Of a DNA stretch of 64,000 nt, positions 7,957-17,176 are shown one piece after another (within the stretch, counting starts at the first letter, position 1; each line of letters begins with the position of its first letter). The position numbers were made by a program, and so were the translations under genes. The notes under the pieces are model-generated. The model was not told the origin of the DNA. It made no database searches and worked only from the letters and a program-made list of their open reading frames with translations. Origin of the DNA: Salaquimonas sp. (GTDB lineage Bacteria > Pseudomonadota > Alphaproteobacteria > Rhizobiales > Rhizobiaceae); assembly GCA_022340185.1 (NCBI GenBank), contig JAJDOK010000044.1:19124-83123 (forward strand), given 5' to 3'.

Positions 7957-9588
7957 ATGATGAGCACGAATACCCTTCCTCAATTGGCACTGACGCCCGA
8001 ACTCGCCGAGGCCGCCTCCGCCTGCAAGGCGTGGGATTTCGAGGAGGCGCGCAAGATCGTTCGCCGTTACGAAAGAAGCGGCTATCCCGAAGAGGTGCTG
8101 TTCGAGACCGGTTACGGCCCGTCCGGCCTGCCGCATATCGGCACCTTTGGCGAGGTGGCACGCACCTCCATGCTCCGTTATGCCTTTCGCGTACTGACCG
8201 AGGACAGGGTGGCGACGCGCCTTCTGTGCTTTTCCGACGATATGGACGGCATGCGCAAGATTCCGGACAACGTGCCCGACAAGGCGATGCTCGAACCCTA
8301 CCTGCACATGCCGCTGACTGCCGTACCCAATCCATTTGGCGGCAACTACGAAAGTTTCGGCCACCACAACAACGCGATGCTGCGCCGCTTCCTCGATACC
8401 TTCGGCTTCGACTACGAATTCGCCAGCGCCACCGACTATTACAAGTCCGGCCGCTTCGACGAGATCCTGCTGCGCGTCGCCGAACGCTATGACGACATCA
8501 TGGCGATCATGCTGCCGACTCTGGGCGAGGAGCGTCAGGCGACCTATTCACCCTTCCTGCCGATTTCTCCGACGACCGGCCGCGTGCTCTATGTACCGAT
8601 GAAGGATGTCAACGCCTCCGACGGCACGATCACCTATGTCGACGAGGACGGCGCGGAAGTGACGCTGCCGGTCACCGGCGGCCATGTGAAGCTGCAGTGG
8701 AAGCCCGATTTCGGCGCACGCTGGGCAGCGCTTGGCGTCGATTTCGAGATGTTTGGCAAGGACCACGGGCCGAACATGATGGTCTATGACAGCATATGCC
8801 GGGCGCTGGGCGGCCGCCCGCCGGAGCATTTCGTCTACGAACTCTTTCTCGATCAGAACGGCGAGAAGATTTCGAAATCGAAGGGTAATGGGCTGACCAT
8901 CGACGAATGGCTCACCTACGCCCCGACCGAGAGCCTGTCGCTGTTCATGTTCCAGAAGCCGAAATCGGCCAAGCGGCTCTATTTCGATGTCATACCGCGT
9001 GCTGTCGACGACTATTTCCAGTTTCTCGCCGCCTATGACAGCCAGGACATGGCGCAGCGCCTGCAGAACCCGGTCTGGCACATCCATGCCGGCAATCCGC
9101 CCAGGATCGACATGCCGGTCTCCTTCAACATGCTGCTCAACCTGGTCAGCGCGTCGAACGCCCACGACAGGTCGATCCTGTGGGGTTTCATCTCGGCCTA
9201 TCATGAGGGCGCGACGCCGCAGAACCATCCCAAGCTCGACGAACTCGTCGGTTACGCGATCCGCTATTTCGAGGATTTCGTCAAACCGACCAAGAAGTTC
9301 CGCCTGCCCGACGAGGCCGAGCGCGCCGCGCTTGAAAAGCTCGATGCGCGCCTGGCCGCGCTCGACCCGCATGCAAAAGGCGAAACCATCCAGGACGAGG
9401 TCTTCGAGGTGGGCAAGGAAGCGGGCTACGAGAATCTGCGCGAATGGTTCCGCACGCTCTATTCAGTGCTGCTCGGCCAGGAGCAGGGCCCGCGTTTCGG
9501 TTCCTTCGTGGCGCTGTACGGTATCGAGCGCACGCGTGCGCTCATCGCCGAGGCGCTGGCCGGCAATCTCGTCGCCGGTGGGGCGTGA
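7957..9588 (+). CDS. lysK: Lysyl-tRNA synthetase, class I
   Basis: 543-residue class I enzyme that charges tRNA-Lys. The class I motifs are visible: P-H-I-G-T-F (HIGH equivalent, residue ~60) and K-I-S-K-S-K-G (KMSKS, ~304), with a C-terminal helical anticodon-binding region. Alphaproteobacteria typically use this archaeal-type class I LysRS in place of class II LysS. Two adjacent ATG codons (7957, 7960) could start it and the ribosome site is weak. It ends facing the nuclease-fold gene only five bases away. Confidence 0.93.
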   Translation: MMSTNTLPQLALTPELAEAASACKAWDFEEARKIVRRYERSGYPEEVLFETGYGPSGLPHIGTFGEVARTSMLRYAFRVLTEDRVATRLLCFSDDMDGMRKIPDNVPDKAMLEPYLHMPLTAVPNPFGGNYESFGHHNNAMLRRFLDTFGFDYEFASATDYYKSGRFDEILLRVAERYDDIMAIMLPTLGEERQATYSPFLPISPTTGRVLYVPMKDVNASDGTITYVDEDGAEVTLPVTGGHVKLQWKPDFGARWAALGVDFEMFGKDHGPNMMVYDSICRALGGRPPEHFVYELFLDQNGEKISKSKGNGLTIDEWLTYAPTESLSLFMFQKPKSAKRLYFDVIPRAVDDYFQFLAAYDSQDMAQRLQNPVWHIHAGNPPRIDMPVSFNMLLNLVSASNAHDRSILWGFISAYHEGATPQNHPKLDELVGYAIRYFEDFVKPTKKFRLPDEAERAALEKLDARLAALDPHAKGETIQDEVFEVGKEAGYENLREWFRTLYSVLLGQEQGPRFGSFVALYGIERTRALIAEALAGNLVAGGA

Positions 9589-9592
9589 TTTC

Positions 9593-10579
9593 CTACTGAT
9601 CCAGTCCGCCGGTCGGGTTGGGCGATGCCGGCAGATCATTGTCGATTGTTGCGGCCGGCGGCGCGTCCGGCTCGGGTAGCGGTATCAGCGCGTCGGTCGC
9701 GCTGAGACCCGGCGCCAGCAGCGGACCTTCCCCTGTTGCCGTCTGGATGGGGTCGGCCTGCGGCAGTTCCCGGTCGGGCAGGCTGGCGATCGTCCCCTGG
9801 CGCCACTGTCCGCGCCCGGCCTTTTGTGCCTTGCCGAAGGCTTTGTCGTAATCGGCACCGGCTTTCGGCTTTGCCCAGCCCTGTTCGACCAGCCATTCCC
9901 CGATATCGCGCCCGGCGATGCGGCAGTGCGTGACGATGCGATCGCTGTTGGCCGACTTGTCCTCCAGCGCGGCCGACACCCGCGCCTCCAGCGTGTCATC
10001 CGACGCTCCGGTCCCTGGTTCAACCGGATCGCATTCGATCGGACGCTGGCGAATGAGGCGTCGCAATGCCGAACTTGCGAATTTGCCGCATGGCCAGCGC
10101 TGTGCTTCACCCGCACCGCAAACGGCATCGCCCGCAAGCGGCTCGATGCCGGCGATGACGATTTCCCTGGTTCCCGACTTGAGCACGCCGGGGGAGACGA
10201 CCAGCGCGCGCCGCCAGCGTTCCGGCTCTGGCGGACGCGGCGGCGGGGGCGGCGGTTCCGCGGCCGGCAGCCGAACGATCATCCGGTCGTGCACTTCAGG
10301 TCCGGGCAACACATGATCAGGCGTCACATTGCGGATGTCGCCACGCACCGTTTCGAGCACCGGCTTCCTGTCCGTTTCCTTTGCTGGCGCTTTCACCGTT
10401 TCCTCCGGCTTTTCCGCGTCCGGTCTGTCAGCCGGTTCGGATTTGGCGGCAGGCACTGCTTCGGATTTCGCGGCTTCGTCAACCGGTGAGGGCGGCATTT
10501 GCCGTGACGACCAGCCGGCATAGACGATTGCGGCCGCAGCACAGCAAAGGGCGATGACGATGCCGGCAATGACGCGCAT
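9593..10579 (-). CDS. Membrane-anchored thermonuclease-fold protein, probably inactive
   Basis: 328 residues. An N-terminal hydrophobic anchor (residues ~3-22) is followed by an Ala/Pro/Glu/Lys-rich linker with a proline run (~110-118). Next is a staphylococcal nuclease-like domain (~130-250) recognisable from W-P-C-G-K-F-A, R-I-A-G-R-D-I-G-E-W-L-V-E-Q-G-W-A, and G-Q-W-R-Q-G, and then a low-complexity tail. Where active members have D-G-D-T and R-L-x-G-I-D-x-P-E, this one has I-V-I-A-G-I-E-P-L-A-G, so the catalytic Arg/Glu pair seems lost. A structural or binding role at the envelope is inferred. AGGACACC precedes the ATG. Confidence 0.68.
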   Translation of the reverse strand: MRVIAGIVIALCCAAAAIVYAGWSSRQMPPSPVDEAAKSEAVPAAKSEPADRPDAEKPEETVKAPAKETDRKPVLETVRGDIRNVTPDHVLPGPEVHDRMIVRLPAAEPPPPPPRPPEPERWRRALVVSPGVLKSGTREIVIAGIEPLAGDAVCGAGEAQRWPCGKFASSALRRLIRQRPIECDPVEPGTGASDDTLEARVSAALEDKSANSDRIVTHCRIAGRDIGEWLVEQGWAKPKAGADYDKAFGKAQKAGRGQWRQGTIASLPDRELPQADPIQTATGEGPLLAPGLSATDALIPLPEPDAPPAATIDNDLPASPNPTGGLDQ

Positions 10580-10623
10580 GGTGTCCTGACCGTGTTTCGA
10601 ACGGGTCTTCTCTCGACTGGTAC

Positions 10624-11310
10624 TTACTGGCTGGCCCAGATGATTCGCGCCATCCAGTCGATTTCCTCCGGCTTGAAGGCCCGGTCGGGATGTTCGGGGT
10701 TGAGCGACTGCAATTCGATCGCTTTGGTCGAACGCCGCGCCAGCAGTTTCGCCATCACCTCGCCGTCGAGTGTCCTGACCACAACGCGATCGCCTTTCCG
10801 GATCGTGGCACCGGGCGCAACGATGATGATGTCCCCGTCGCGATAGAGCGGCAGCATGGAATCGCCTGAGACTTCCAGCGCATAGACCGCGTCCTGGTCC
10901 CCGTTCGGGAAGTTGATCTCGTCCCAGCCCTGGCCGGCCGGAAAGCCGCCATCGTCGAAAAACCCGCCGACGCCGGCCTGCGCGAAGCCGATCAGCGGCA
11001 CCTGCAATTCACCGGGCGTGCCGTATTTGTCCGGCACCGCCCTGAGCGTGTTCTTGCGCGCGGCCTTCGCTGCCCCCCGGAAACCGGGAATCAGCGCCAT
11101 GAATTCTTCGAGACTGGTGTCGGTCGCCCGCAACACCCGTGCGACCGATTCCGTCGAGGGCCAGCGCGGTCGCCCGACGCCGGTCACCCGTTTCGATTTG
11201 TTGAAGCTGGTCGGATCGAGCCCCGCCGCCCGGGCGAGACCGGACGGAGTCAGCCGTTTCTTCTCGGCCAGAGAATCGATCGCCGCCCACACCCCTTCAT
11301 GGGAAAGCAT
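10624..11310 (-). CDS. XRE/S24-family (LexA/CI-like) transcriptional regulator
   Basis: 228 residues: an N-terminal helix-turn-helix (L-A-R-A-A-G-L-D-P-T-S-F-N-K, residues ~20-45) and a C-terminal S24 peptidase domain. The catalytic serine lies in S-G-D-S-M-L-P-L-Y (~148) and the general-base lysine in V-M-A-K-L-L-A-R-R (~186). The A-G cleavage-type dipeptide region (A-Q-A-G-V-G-G-F) is also present. It is predicted to repress genes until autocleavage. No phage genes surround it; this appears to be the stand-alone rhizobial type. Start chosen at 11310; an in-frame ATG at 11325 is also possible. Confidence 0.82.
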   Translation of the reverse strand: MLSHEGVWAAIDSLAEKKRLTPSGLARAAGLDPTSFNKSKRVTGVGRPRWPSTESVARVLRATDTSLEEFMALIPGFRGAAKAARKNTLRAVPDKYGTPGELQVPLIGFAQAGVGGFFDDGGFPAGQGWDEINFPNGDQDAVYALEVSGDSMLPLYRDGDIIIVAPGATIRKGDRVVVRTLDGEVMAKLLARRSTKAIELQSLNPEHPDRAFKPEEIDWMARIIWASQ

Positions 11311-11474
11311 ATGCCCACCGCCCATGACATCGCGGAGTTGATCCGCAAGGAAATTATTCCTGAAAAGCGTAGCCTCGAAGCCATACCGAGTCTACCCCTG
11401 CCAGGCTGCTCGCAGGCGAGCGTGGCACCAGCGCAACAGATTTGAGTGCACAACCGTGCGAACCGGAGAAATTC

Positions 11475-12095
11475 TCAGATCGCATGATAGGCCTCGCGGC
11501 CCGACACGATCATGTTTTCGAGCAGTTCCAGCTTGTCCTGGCCCCAGAACGTCTCGCCCTTGTAGACATAGGCCGGCACACCGATCGCATCGGCAGCGCT
11601 CGCCGCCTCGCTGTTGGCGGCAACGGCGTTGGCTGCATCTTCGCCGCCTGCCGCCGCCAGCACCGCCTCGGCATCATGACCCGTGGCGGTCAGCAGTTCG
11701 GCGACGACGTCCTCATCGGAAATATTCTTTTCCTCCGCCCACACCGCGCGGCACGCTGCGAAAATGAATCCATCCGGATCTCCGCCGCCAAGCACGATCG
11801 CTGCCGCGCTCAGATCGGCGGTCGTCGGATTGACCGGAAAGAAGGCGGGTTTCAGATTGAGCTTCACCTTTCGCAATTCGGCATGACGCTGCAATTCTAC
11901 AAAACGGTAGCGCTGGCGCATGGCCGAACGCTGGGGCAGGGGAACCGACCCCGATTGCTCCCACAATTTGCCGAGGGTGACCGGCCTGAAATTGACCTGC
12001 AGGCCGTGGCGCCGTGCAATTTCCATCAGGGTCTCGTGACCGAGATAGACATTGGGAGATATCACCGTGAAATAATAGTCGATTGCCTCGGCCAT
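11475..12095 (-). CDS. 2-hydroxychromene-2-carboxylate isomerase family (DsbA-like) protein
   Basis: 206 residues with the HCCA isomerase arrangement of a thioredoxin fold: D-Y-Y-F-T-V-I-S-P-N-V-Y-L-G-H-E near the N-terminus (Ser/Pro replacing the CxxC motif), a helical insert, and the cis-Pro loop I-G-V-P-A-Y-V-Y. G-E-T-F-W-G-Q-D-K-L-E comes near the end. The family is kappa-class GST-like and glutathione-dependent; the true substrate here is unknown. GGGGGAG lies upstream of the ATG at 12095. Divergent from the methyltransferase. Confidence 0.82.
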   Translation of the reverse strand: MAEAIDYYFTVISPNVYLGHETLMEIARRHGLQVNFRPVTLGKLWEQSGSVPLPQRSAMRQRYRFVELQRHAELRKVKLNLKPAFFPVNPTTADLSAAAIVLGGGDPDGFIFAACRAVWAEEKNISDEDVVAELLTATGHDAEAVLAAAGGEDAANAVAANSEAASAADAIGVPAYVYKGETFWGQDKLELLENMIVSGREAYHAI

Positions 12096-12209
12096 GCTGC
12101 TCCCCCTCTTGTCGTTCACGTCGGTTTTGACGCCTTTCGCAGGGCAATGTACACCGGAGTGAGCCTGTCGCAAGGCGCAGGCCAACAACAGTTCGCGATA
12201 GGTCCCGCA

Positions 12210-12857
12210 ATGAAACAAACCCCCGAGGAATTGCTGGCGCGCGCCTATGCGCTGTCCGACGCGGCGGAGGCCAAGGCGCTCTACCGCGACTGGGCGACGA
12301 CCTATGACGCGACCATGCTCGGCGGTCTCGGCTATCTCACCCCATCGCGCACGGCTGACTTGCTTGCCGGCAATCTGGCAGAAAGGGATGCTTCCATCCT
12401 GGATGTGGGCTGCGGTACGGGACTTGCTGGCGAAGCATTGGCCGGACGCGGCTTTTTGGACATCGACGCCCTCGATTATTCACCCGAAATGCTGAAAGTG
12501 GCCGGTGCGAGGCTTCACGAGGGGCAACGCGTCTACAACCGGCTGATCGAGGCCGATCTCAACGCCCCGCTTGATCTGGCGAACGACAGCTATGACGCGT
12601 TGATCTGCACCGGCACCTTCACCCACGCCCATGTCGGCGCGGCCTGCCTCGACGAATTGTTCCGCATTTTGAAACCGGGCGGCCTGTTCGCCTGCACGGT
12701 TCACAAGGATGTCTGGCAACCGGCCGGCTTCGCAGAAAAGGTCGCCGAACTCGAAAAGTCAGGTAGGCTCGAAACGCTTGCCCACGAGCCGGGCACCTAT
12801 TTCGCCGATAGCGCCGAACCGGACGGCTTTTACATTCTGTGGCGCAGCGGACAATGA
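12210..12857 (+). CDS. Class I SAM-dependent methyltransferase
   Basis: 215 residues with a Rossmann-type methyltransferase core. Motif I is I-L-D-V-G-C-G-T-G-L-A-G-E, followed by I-D-A-L-D-Y-S-P-E-M-L (acidic ribose-binding residue), Y-D-A-L-I-C-T-G-T-F-T and L-K-P-G-G-L-F-A-C-T. It belongs to the Methyltransf_11/25 type and is probably a small-molecule methyltransferase; substrate unknown. The N-terminal helix (K-A-L-Y-R-D-W-A-T-T-Y-D) is typical of Williams-Beuren/WBSCR27-like methyltransferases. Transcribed divergently from the isomerase. Confidence 0.85.
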   Translation: MKQTPEELLARAYALSDAAEAKALYRDWATTYDATMLGGLGYLTPSRTADLLAGNLAERDASILDVGCGTGLAGEALAGRGFLDIDALDYSPEMLKVAGARLHEGQRVYNRLIEADLNAPLDLANDSYDALICTGTFTHAHVGAACLDELFRILKPGGLFACTVHKDVWQPAGFAEKVAELEKSGRLETLAHEPGTYFADSAEPDGFYILWRSGQ

Positions 12858-12879
12858 TTCCGACGCGACCCAACGCTTT

Positions 12880-12990
12880 CGTCATGCTCGGGCCCCGCTC
12901 CTTCGTCATCCTCGGCCTTGTGCCGAGGATTTGACGAATCCCGGAGGTTCCGTGATTCATTGGATGCTCGGGACAGACCCGAGCATGACG
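12880..12990. repeat. Rhizobial-type mosaic palindromic repeat
   Basis: Three nested inverted repeats. The outer one, CGTCATGCTCGGG (12880-12892), pairs with CCCGAGCATGACG (12978-12990). The inner one is CGTCATCCTCGG (12904-12915) with CCGAGGATTTGACG (12923-12936). A local 9-base hairpin lies at 12964-12986. It sits between two convergent genes. The GTCATGCTCGGG arm family is dispersed in rhizobial genomes. Confidence 0.8.
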
Positions 12991-13009
12991 GCCGCAAGAC
13001 GCGCTTCAT

Positions 13010-13036
13010 AAAAAAAACCCGGCCTTGCGGGCCGGG
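13010..13036 (-). terminator. Intrinsic terminator of the beta-oxidation operon
   Basis: On the minus strand CCCGGCC-cgcaa-GGCCGGG (13036-13018) is a perfect 7-base-pair stem followed by eight T (13017-13010). It lies 27 bases after the fadJ stop. Confidence 0.9.
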
Positions 13037-13063
13037 CTTGTTTCGTCTGGCAGTTGAACGGCG

Positions 13064-15286
13064 TCACGCCGCCTTTTTCTGTTCGGCCTGCGGCTTCGGG
13101 TTGAAGCGCTCGTAGAACTTCTCGTCGCTCTGGGCCATTTCCAGCAGCAGCTTGTTCGGCTTGAACTGCTTGCCGTATTTCTTCTGCAATTTCTTGCACA
13201 TCTCGACAAAGGCAGTGGTGCCCATGCCGTCGATATAGGAGATCGCTCCGCCGGTGAACGGCGCGAAACCGAAGCCGAGAATCGAGCCGACATCGGCCTC
13301 GCGCATGTCGGTCACCACGCGCTCCTCGACGCAGCGCGCGGCTTCCATCGCGATCACTGCATGGAAACGTTTGCGCAATTCCTGAACGTCGATTCTGTCG
13401 GGATCCTGCTGCGGATAGAGTTCGGCGGCGCCGGGCCACAGATGCTTCTTGGCGGGCTTGGCCGGATAATCATAAAAGCCCTTGCCGTTCTTGCGCCCGT
13501 AGCGGCCAAGTTCCTCGACCATCTTGTCGATCAGTTCGACATGGCGCGGGTCGACGGCCTTCTCGCCCAGATCGCGGATCGTCTGATGCATGATCTTGTG
13601 GGCCAGATCGATCGCGGTTTCGTCGGTCAGCGCCAGCGGCCCGACCGGCATGCCGGCGGCCTTGGCGACATTCTCGATCATTGCCGGCGGCACACCCTCG
13701 ATCAGCATGTTGTAGGCTTCGTTCATGTAACGCAGCACCATGCGGTTGATGTAGAAGCCGCGCGAATCGTTGACCACGATCGGCGTCTTCCTGATGGCGC
13801 GCACATAGTCGAGCGCCATGGCCAGCGCCTTGTCGCCCGTCCTTTTACCCATGATGATTTCGGTCAGCATCATGCGGTCGACCGGCGAGAAGAAGTGGAT
13901 GCCGATGAACTGCTTCTGCCTGGGGAAGTTCTTCGCCAGCCCCGTGATGGGGATCGTCGAGGTGTTGGATGCAAAGATCGCGCCGCGCTTCATGTGCTTG
14001 GCGGCTTCCTCGGTGACGATCTTCTTGATGTTTGAATCCTCGAACACCGCCTCAATGACGAGATCGCAATCGGCGAGCGTTGAATAGTCCGTCGTCGTCT
14101 CGATGAAGGAGAGCAGTTTCTCCTTGGCTTCCGGCGTCGAGCGGCCCCTGGAGATCGCCCGGTCCTCGATGCCTTCCGAATGCGCCTTGCCCTTGGCTGC
14201 TGCTTCCTTGTCGCGGTCGAGCAGGACGACCTTGATGCCGGCCTTCGCCGTCACATAGCCGATGCCCGCACCCATGAAGCCGCCGCCGCCAAGAATGGCG
14301 ACCTTCCTGATCTTCGAGGCCGGCACATCGGCCGGGCGACGCGCGCCCTTGTCGAGTTCCTGCTTCGACAGGAACAGCGAGCGGATCATCATCCCCGCTT
14401 CCGTCGTGGTCAGCACATGCGCAAAATAGCGGGTTTCGACCCGAAGCGCGGCGTCGATCGGCAGCAGCAGGCCCTCATAGACGCATTTCATGATGCAGCG
14501 TGCGCCGGGATAGTTGTCATAGGTCTCGCGGCGGTAGATCGCGTTGGCCGGCGGGAAGAGCTGTGCGCCCTTGGCCGAATAAACCTGGCCGCCGGGCAGG
14601 CGGAAGCCCTTCTCGTCCCAGGGTTGGACGGGCTTCAGCCCGTCGAGGATCATCTTCTTCGCCGTTGCGATCAGCTTCTTCGGCGCCGCGACCTCATGGA
14701 CCAGGCCGACGCGCTTGGCTTTCGCCGCGTCATAATTCCTGCCCTGCAGCAGCATCTGCAGCGCTTCCTGCGTGTCGATCAGGCGCGGCACGCGCTGCGT
14801 GCCGCCGCCGCCGGGGAACAGTCCGACCTTGACCTCGGGCAGGCCGACCTTCGCCTTGGGGCTATCCGACATCACCCGGCCATGGCAGGCAAGGCACAGT
14901 TCGAAACCGCCGCCAAGCGCAACGCCGTTGATCGCCGCGACCCAGGGTTTGCCCGAAGTCTCGAGCCTGCGGTTGATACGCTGGAGGAAAGACGAGTTCT
15001 CGAACAGGGTCTTGGCGGCCTCTTCGGGATCCTTGGTCTTCAACTTCTGATAGGCGACGACCGAGCCTTCCAGCATCGAGAGATCCGCGCCGGCGGAAAA
15101 CGAGTCCTTGCCCGAGGTCACAACGACGCCCTTCACCTTGTCTTCGCTCGCCATTGCCTCCACGATTGCTTTGAGGTCTTCAACGACGCTCTGGTCGATG
15201 ACGTTCATGGACTTGCCCGGCATGTCCCAGGTGACAAGCGCGATGCCGTCCGCATCAGTCTCGACGGTGAAATTCTTGTAAGCCAT
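13064..15286 (-). CDS. fadJ: Enoyl-CoA hydratase / 3-hydroxyacyl-CoA dehydrogenase (FadJ/FadB-like)
   Basis: 740-residue bifunctional beta-oxidation enzyme. The N-terminal crotonase domain (~1-190) has G-V-A-L-G-G-G-F-E-L (oxyanion hole) and P-G-G-G-G-T-Q-R. The NAD-binding domain begins at V-A-I-L-G-G-G-G-F-M-G-A-G-I-G (~330), and C-terminal 3HCDH domains follow (P-V-G-P-L-A-L-T-D-E). It hydrates trans-2-enoyl-CoA and oxidises the L-3-hydroxyacyl-CoA. The start at 15286 gives the standard M-A-Y-K-N-F-T-V-E N-terminus, and lies one base beyond the preceding gene's stop, so translation is probably coupled. It is the last gene before a strong terminator. Confidence 0.92.
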   Translation of the reverse strand: MAYKNFTVETDADGIALVTWDMPGKSMNVIDQSVVEDLKAIVEAMASEDKVKGVVVTSGKDSFSAGADLSMLEGSVVAYQKLKTKDPEEAAKTLFENSSFLQRINRRLETSGKPWVAAINGVALGGGFELCLACHGRVMSDSPKAKVGLPEVKVGLFPGGGGTQRVPRLIDTQEALQMLLQGRNYDAAKAKRVGLVHEVAAPKKLIATAKKMILDGLKPVQPWDEKGFRLPGGQVYSAKGAQLFPPANAIYRRETYDNYPGARCIMKCVYEGLLLPIDAALRVETRYFAHVLTTTEAGMMIRSLFLSKQELDKGARRPADVPASKIRKVAILGGGGFMGAGIGYVTAKAGIKVVLLDRDKEAAAKGKAHSEGIEDRAISRGRSTPEAKEKLLSFIETTTDYSTLADCDLVIEAVFEDSNIKKIVTEEAAKHMKRGAIFASNTSTIPITGLAKNFPRQKQFIGIHFFSPVDRMMLTEIIMGKRTGDKALAMALDYVRAIRKTPIVVNDSRGFYINRMVLRYMNEAYNMLIEGVPPAMIENVAKAAGMPVGPLALTDETAIDLAHKIMHQTIRDLGEKAVDPRHVELIDKMVEELGRYGRKNGKGFYDYPAKPAKKHLWPGAAELYPQQDPDRIDVQELRKRFHAVIAMEAARCVEERVVTDMREADVGSILGFGFAPFTGGAISYIDGMGTTAFVEMCKKLQKKYGKQFKPNKLLLEMAQSDEKFYERFNPKPQAEQKKAA

Positions 15287-15287
15287 C

Positions 15288-15929
15288 TCAATTCCTCTCA
15301 TTTGTCGCTCTGGCCTGCGCCATGCTGGCGGCAACGGCCACGGCGTTTGCACCGGACTCTTTCAGTCCGGCCAGAACGCCAAGATGATCTTCTTCATTCT
15401 TGTGCTGGTTGAGCTTCCAGGCGCCTTCGACTTTCGTCACCCGCATCCGCATACCGACGATCGCCCGTGACATCTTGTCGATATAGTCGTGCGGCGCGTC
15501 TGAGACGTGCCATTCGTCTGGTCGGCCCGCCTCGTTGACAGCGGTCAGCTCGTCGAGATGGCGGCGCAGTTCGTCCGGATTGTCGATGACCTCGAGCATG
15601 CCGTGCATGTGCACGGTCACATAGGTCCAGGTCGGCACCGCCTTGCCGGTCTCCGCCTTGGTCGGATACCAGCCGGGATGAATGTAGCTCTGCTCGCCCT
15701 GAAACACCGCGAGGCTCGGCCCCGAAAGATCGAGCTGCCAATGCGGATTGGCTCTCGCGATGTGGAACTCCAGGTGAATATCGTCGTCGTCGAACTTGAC
15801 CACGCAAGGCGCATGGGTGGCATGCATTTCGTCGCCTGCACCGGTCACGATGCAGGCAAGCTGAATGCGCTGCGCGGCCTCGATCAGCACGGCGCGATCC
15901 TCAACCCTGAAGAAGGCGGGCTGGTACAT
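15288..15929 (-). CDS. PaiB-family FMN-binding protein (putative negative regulator)
   Basis: 213 residues of the PaiB / Bacillus PAI2 family, a split-barrel flavin-binding fold. It starts M-Y-Q-P-A-F-F and contains [18 protein letters not shown] and K-L-N-Q-H-K family motifs. In Bacillus, PaiB is a transcriptional regulator of sporulation and degradative enzymes; many proteobacterial members may simply be flavoproteins. It lies between thiolase and fadJ with 6-base and 1-base gaps, so it is firmly in the operon, which suggests a role tied to acyl-CoA metabolism or its redox state (inference). Confidence 0.85.
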   Translation of the reverse strand: MYQPAFFRVEDRAVLIEAAQRIQLACIVTGAGDEMHATHAPCVVKFDDDDIHLEFHIARANPHWQLDLSGPSLAVFQGEQSYIHPGWYPTKAETGKAVPTWTYVTVHMHGMLEVIDNPDELRRHLDELTAVNEAGRPDEWHVSDAPHDYIDKMSRAIVGMRMRVTKVEGAWKLNQHKNEEDHLGVLAGLKESGANAVAVAASMAQARATNERN

Positions 15930-15935
15930 GGTGGT

Positions 15936-17144
15936 TCACACCCGCTCGATGATCGTTGCCGTGCCCATGCCGGCGCCAATGCACAGCGTCACCAGCGCGG
16001 TGTTGAGATCGCGGCGCTCCAGTTCGTCGAGCACGGTGCCCAGGATCATCGCGCCGGTCGCACCCAGCGGATGGCCCATGGCGATCGCGCCGCCATTGAC
16101 GTTCATCTTGGTGTGGTCGATGTCGAAGGCCTGCATGTAGCGCAGCACGACGGAGGCGAACGCCTCGTTCAGTTCGAACAGGTCGATATCGCTGAGTTTC
16201 ATCCTGGCGCGCTTTAGAAGCTTCTCGGTCACGTCGACCGGGCCGGTCAGCATGATCGCCGGTTCCGAGCCGATATTGGTGAACGCCTTGATGCGCGCCC
16301 GCGGCTTGAGGCCCATCGACTTGCCGGCCTTCTTGTTGCCGAGCAGCACCGCACCCGCTCCGTCGACAATACCGGAAGAATTGCCGGCATGGTGGACATG
16401 GGTAATCGTCTCGACTTCGGGATAGCGTTGCACCGCAACCGCGTCGAAGCCGCCCATCTCGCCCATCATCACGAAGGAGGGGTCAAGCGAGGCGAGCGAC
16501 TGCATGTCGGTGCCGGGCCGCATGTGTTCGTCGCGGTCGAGGATGGTGATGCCGTTGATGTCTTTCACTGGAGCGATCGATTTCTTGAACCGGCCGTCTT
16601 CCCAACTCTTCGCCGCACGCTTCTGGCTTTCGACCGCATAGGCGTCGACGTCGTCGCGCGTAAAGCCGTATTTGGTGGCGATCAGGTCGGCGGAAATGCC
16701 CTGCGGCACGAAATAGGAGGGAACGGCGACGGACGGGTCCATCGCCCAGGCGCCGCCTGAGGCGCCCATTCCGACGCGGCTCATCGATTCCACACCGCCG
16801 GCGATGACGATGTCATCGGAACCTTGCGCGATCTTTGCCGCGCCCAGATTGATGGCGTCGAGGCCCGAGGCGCAGAAACGCGAAATCTGGATGCCCGGCG
16901 CCTTGTTATCGTAGCCGGCCTCGAATGCGGCGGCGCGCGGAATGACCGAGCCGGCTTCGCCGACGGGATCGACGCAGCCGAAGACGATGTCATCGACCTG
17001 GCTCGTATCGAGTTCGTTACGGTCGCGGATGGCTTCAAGCGCCCCCGCCGCCAGCCTCACCGCCGGCACTTCGTGCAGGCTGCCGTCCTTCTTGCCGCGT
17101 CCGCGCGGCGTGCGAACATGATCGTAAATGAAAGCTTCAGGCAT
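15936..17144 (-). CDS. fadA: Acetyl-CoA C-acyltransferase (thiolase)
   Basis: 402-residue thiolase that cleaves 3-ketoacyl-CoA to acetyl-CoA and a shortened acyl-CoA. Catalytic features: the nucleophilic Cys in [10 protein letters not shown], the His in [14 protein letters not shown], and the second Cys in L-C-I-G-A-G-M-G. Start at 17144 ([13 protein letters not shown]) gives the standard N-terminus; an upstream ATG would add 12 unrelated residues. It acts with FadJ, encoded in the same operon. The fadA symbol rests on context; an acetoacetyl-CoA thiolase role is also possible. Confidence 0.9.
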   Translation of the reverse strand: MPEAFIYDHVRTPRGRGKKDGSLHEVPAVRLAAGALEAIRDRNELDTSQVDDIVFGCVDPVGEAGSVIPRAAAFEAGYDNKAPGIQISRFCASGLDAINLGAAKIAQGSDDIVIAGGVESMSRVGMGASGGAWAMDPSVAVPSYFVPQGISADLIATKYGFTRDDVDAYAVESQKRAAKSWEDGRFKKSIAPVKDINGITILDRDEHMRPGTDMQSLASLDPSFVMMGEMGGFDAVAVQRYPEVETITHVHHAGNSSGIVDGAGAVLLGNKKAGKSMGLKPRARIKAFTNIGSEPAIMLTGPVDVTEKLLKRARMKLSDIDLFELNEAFASVVLRYMQAFDIDHTKMNVNGGAIAMGHPLGATGAMILGTVLDELERRDLNTALVTLCIGAGMGTATIIERV

Positions 17145-17176
17145 GTCCGGTCTCCTTGGATCGTTTCGCCGCGTAT

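Noticed and set aside
10624..11310. S24/CI-like repressor as a sign of a prophage
   Set aside because: No integrase, structural or lysis genes occur nearby, and the neighbours are ordinary metabolic genes.
12880..13036. Possible CRISPR or integron-like repeat array
   Set aside because: The units are nested palindromes of unequal spacing followed by a plain terminator; no regular spacers exist.
14180..15412. A 410-codon open frame antisense to fadJ
   Set aside because: Low-complexity His/Arg/Asp-rich translation, no ribosome site, and the sense strand is a full-length FadJ.
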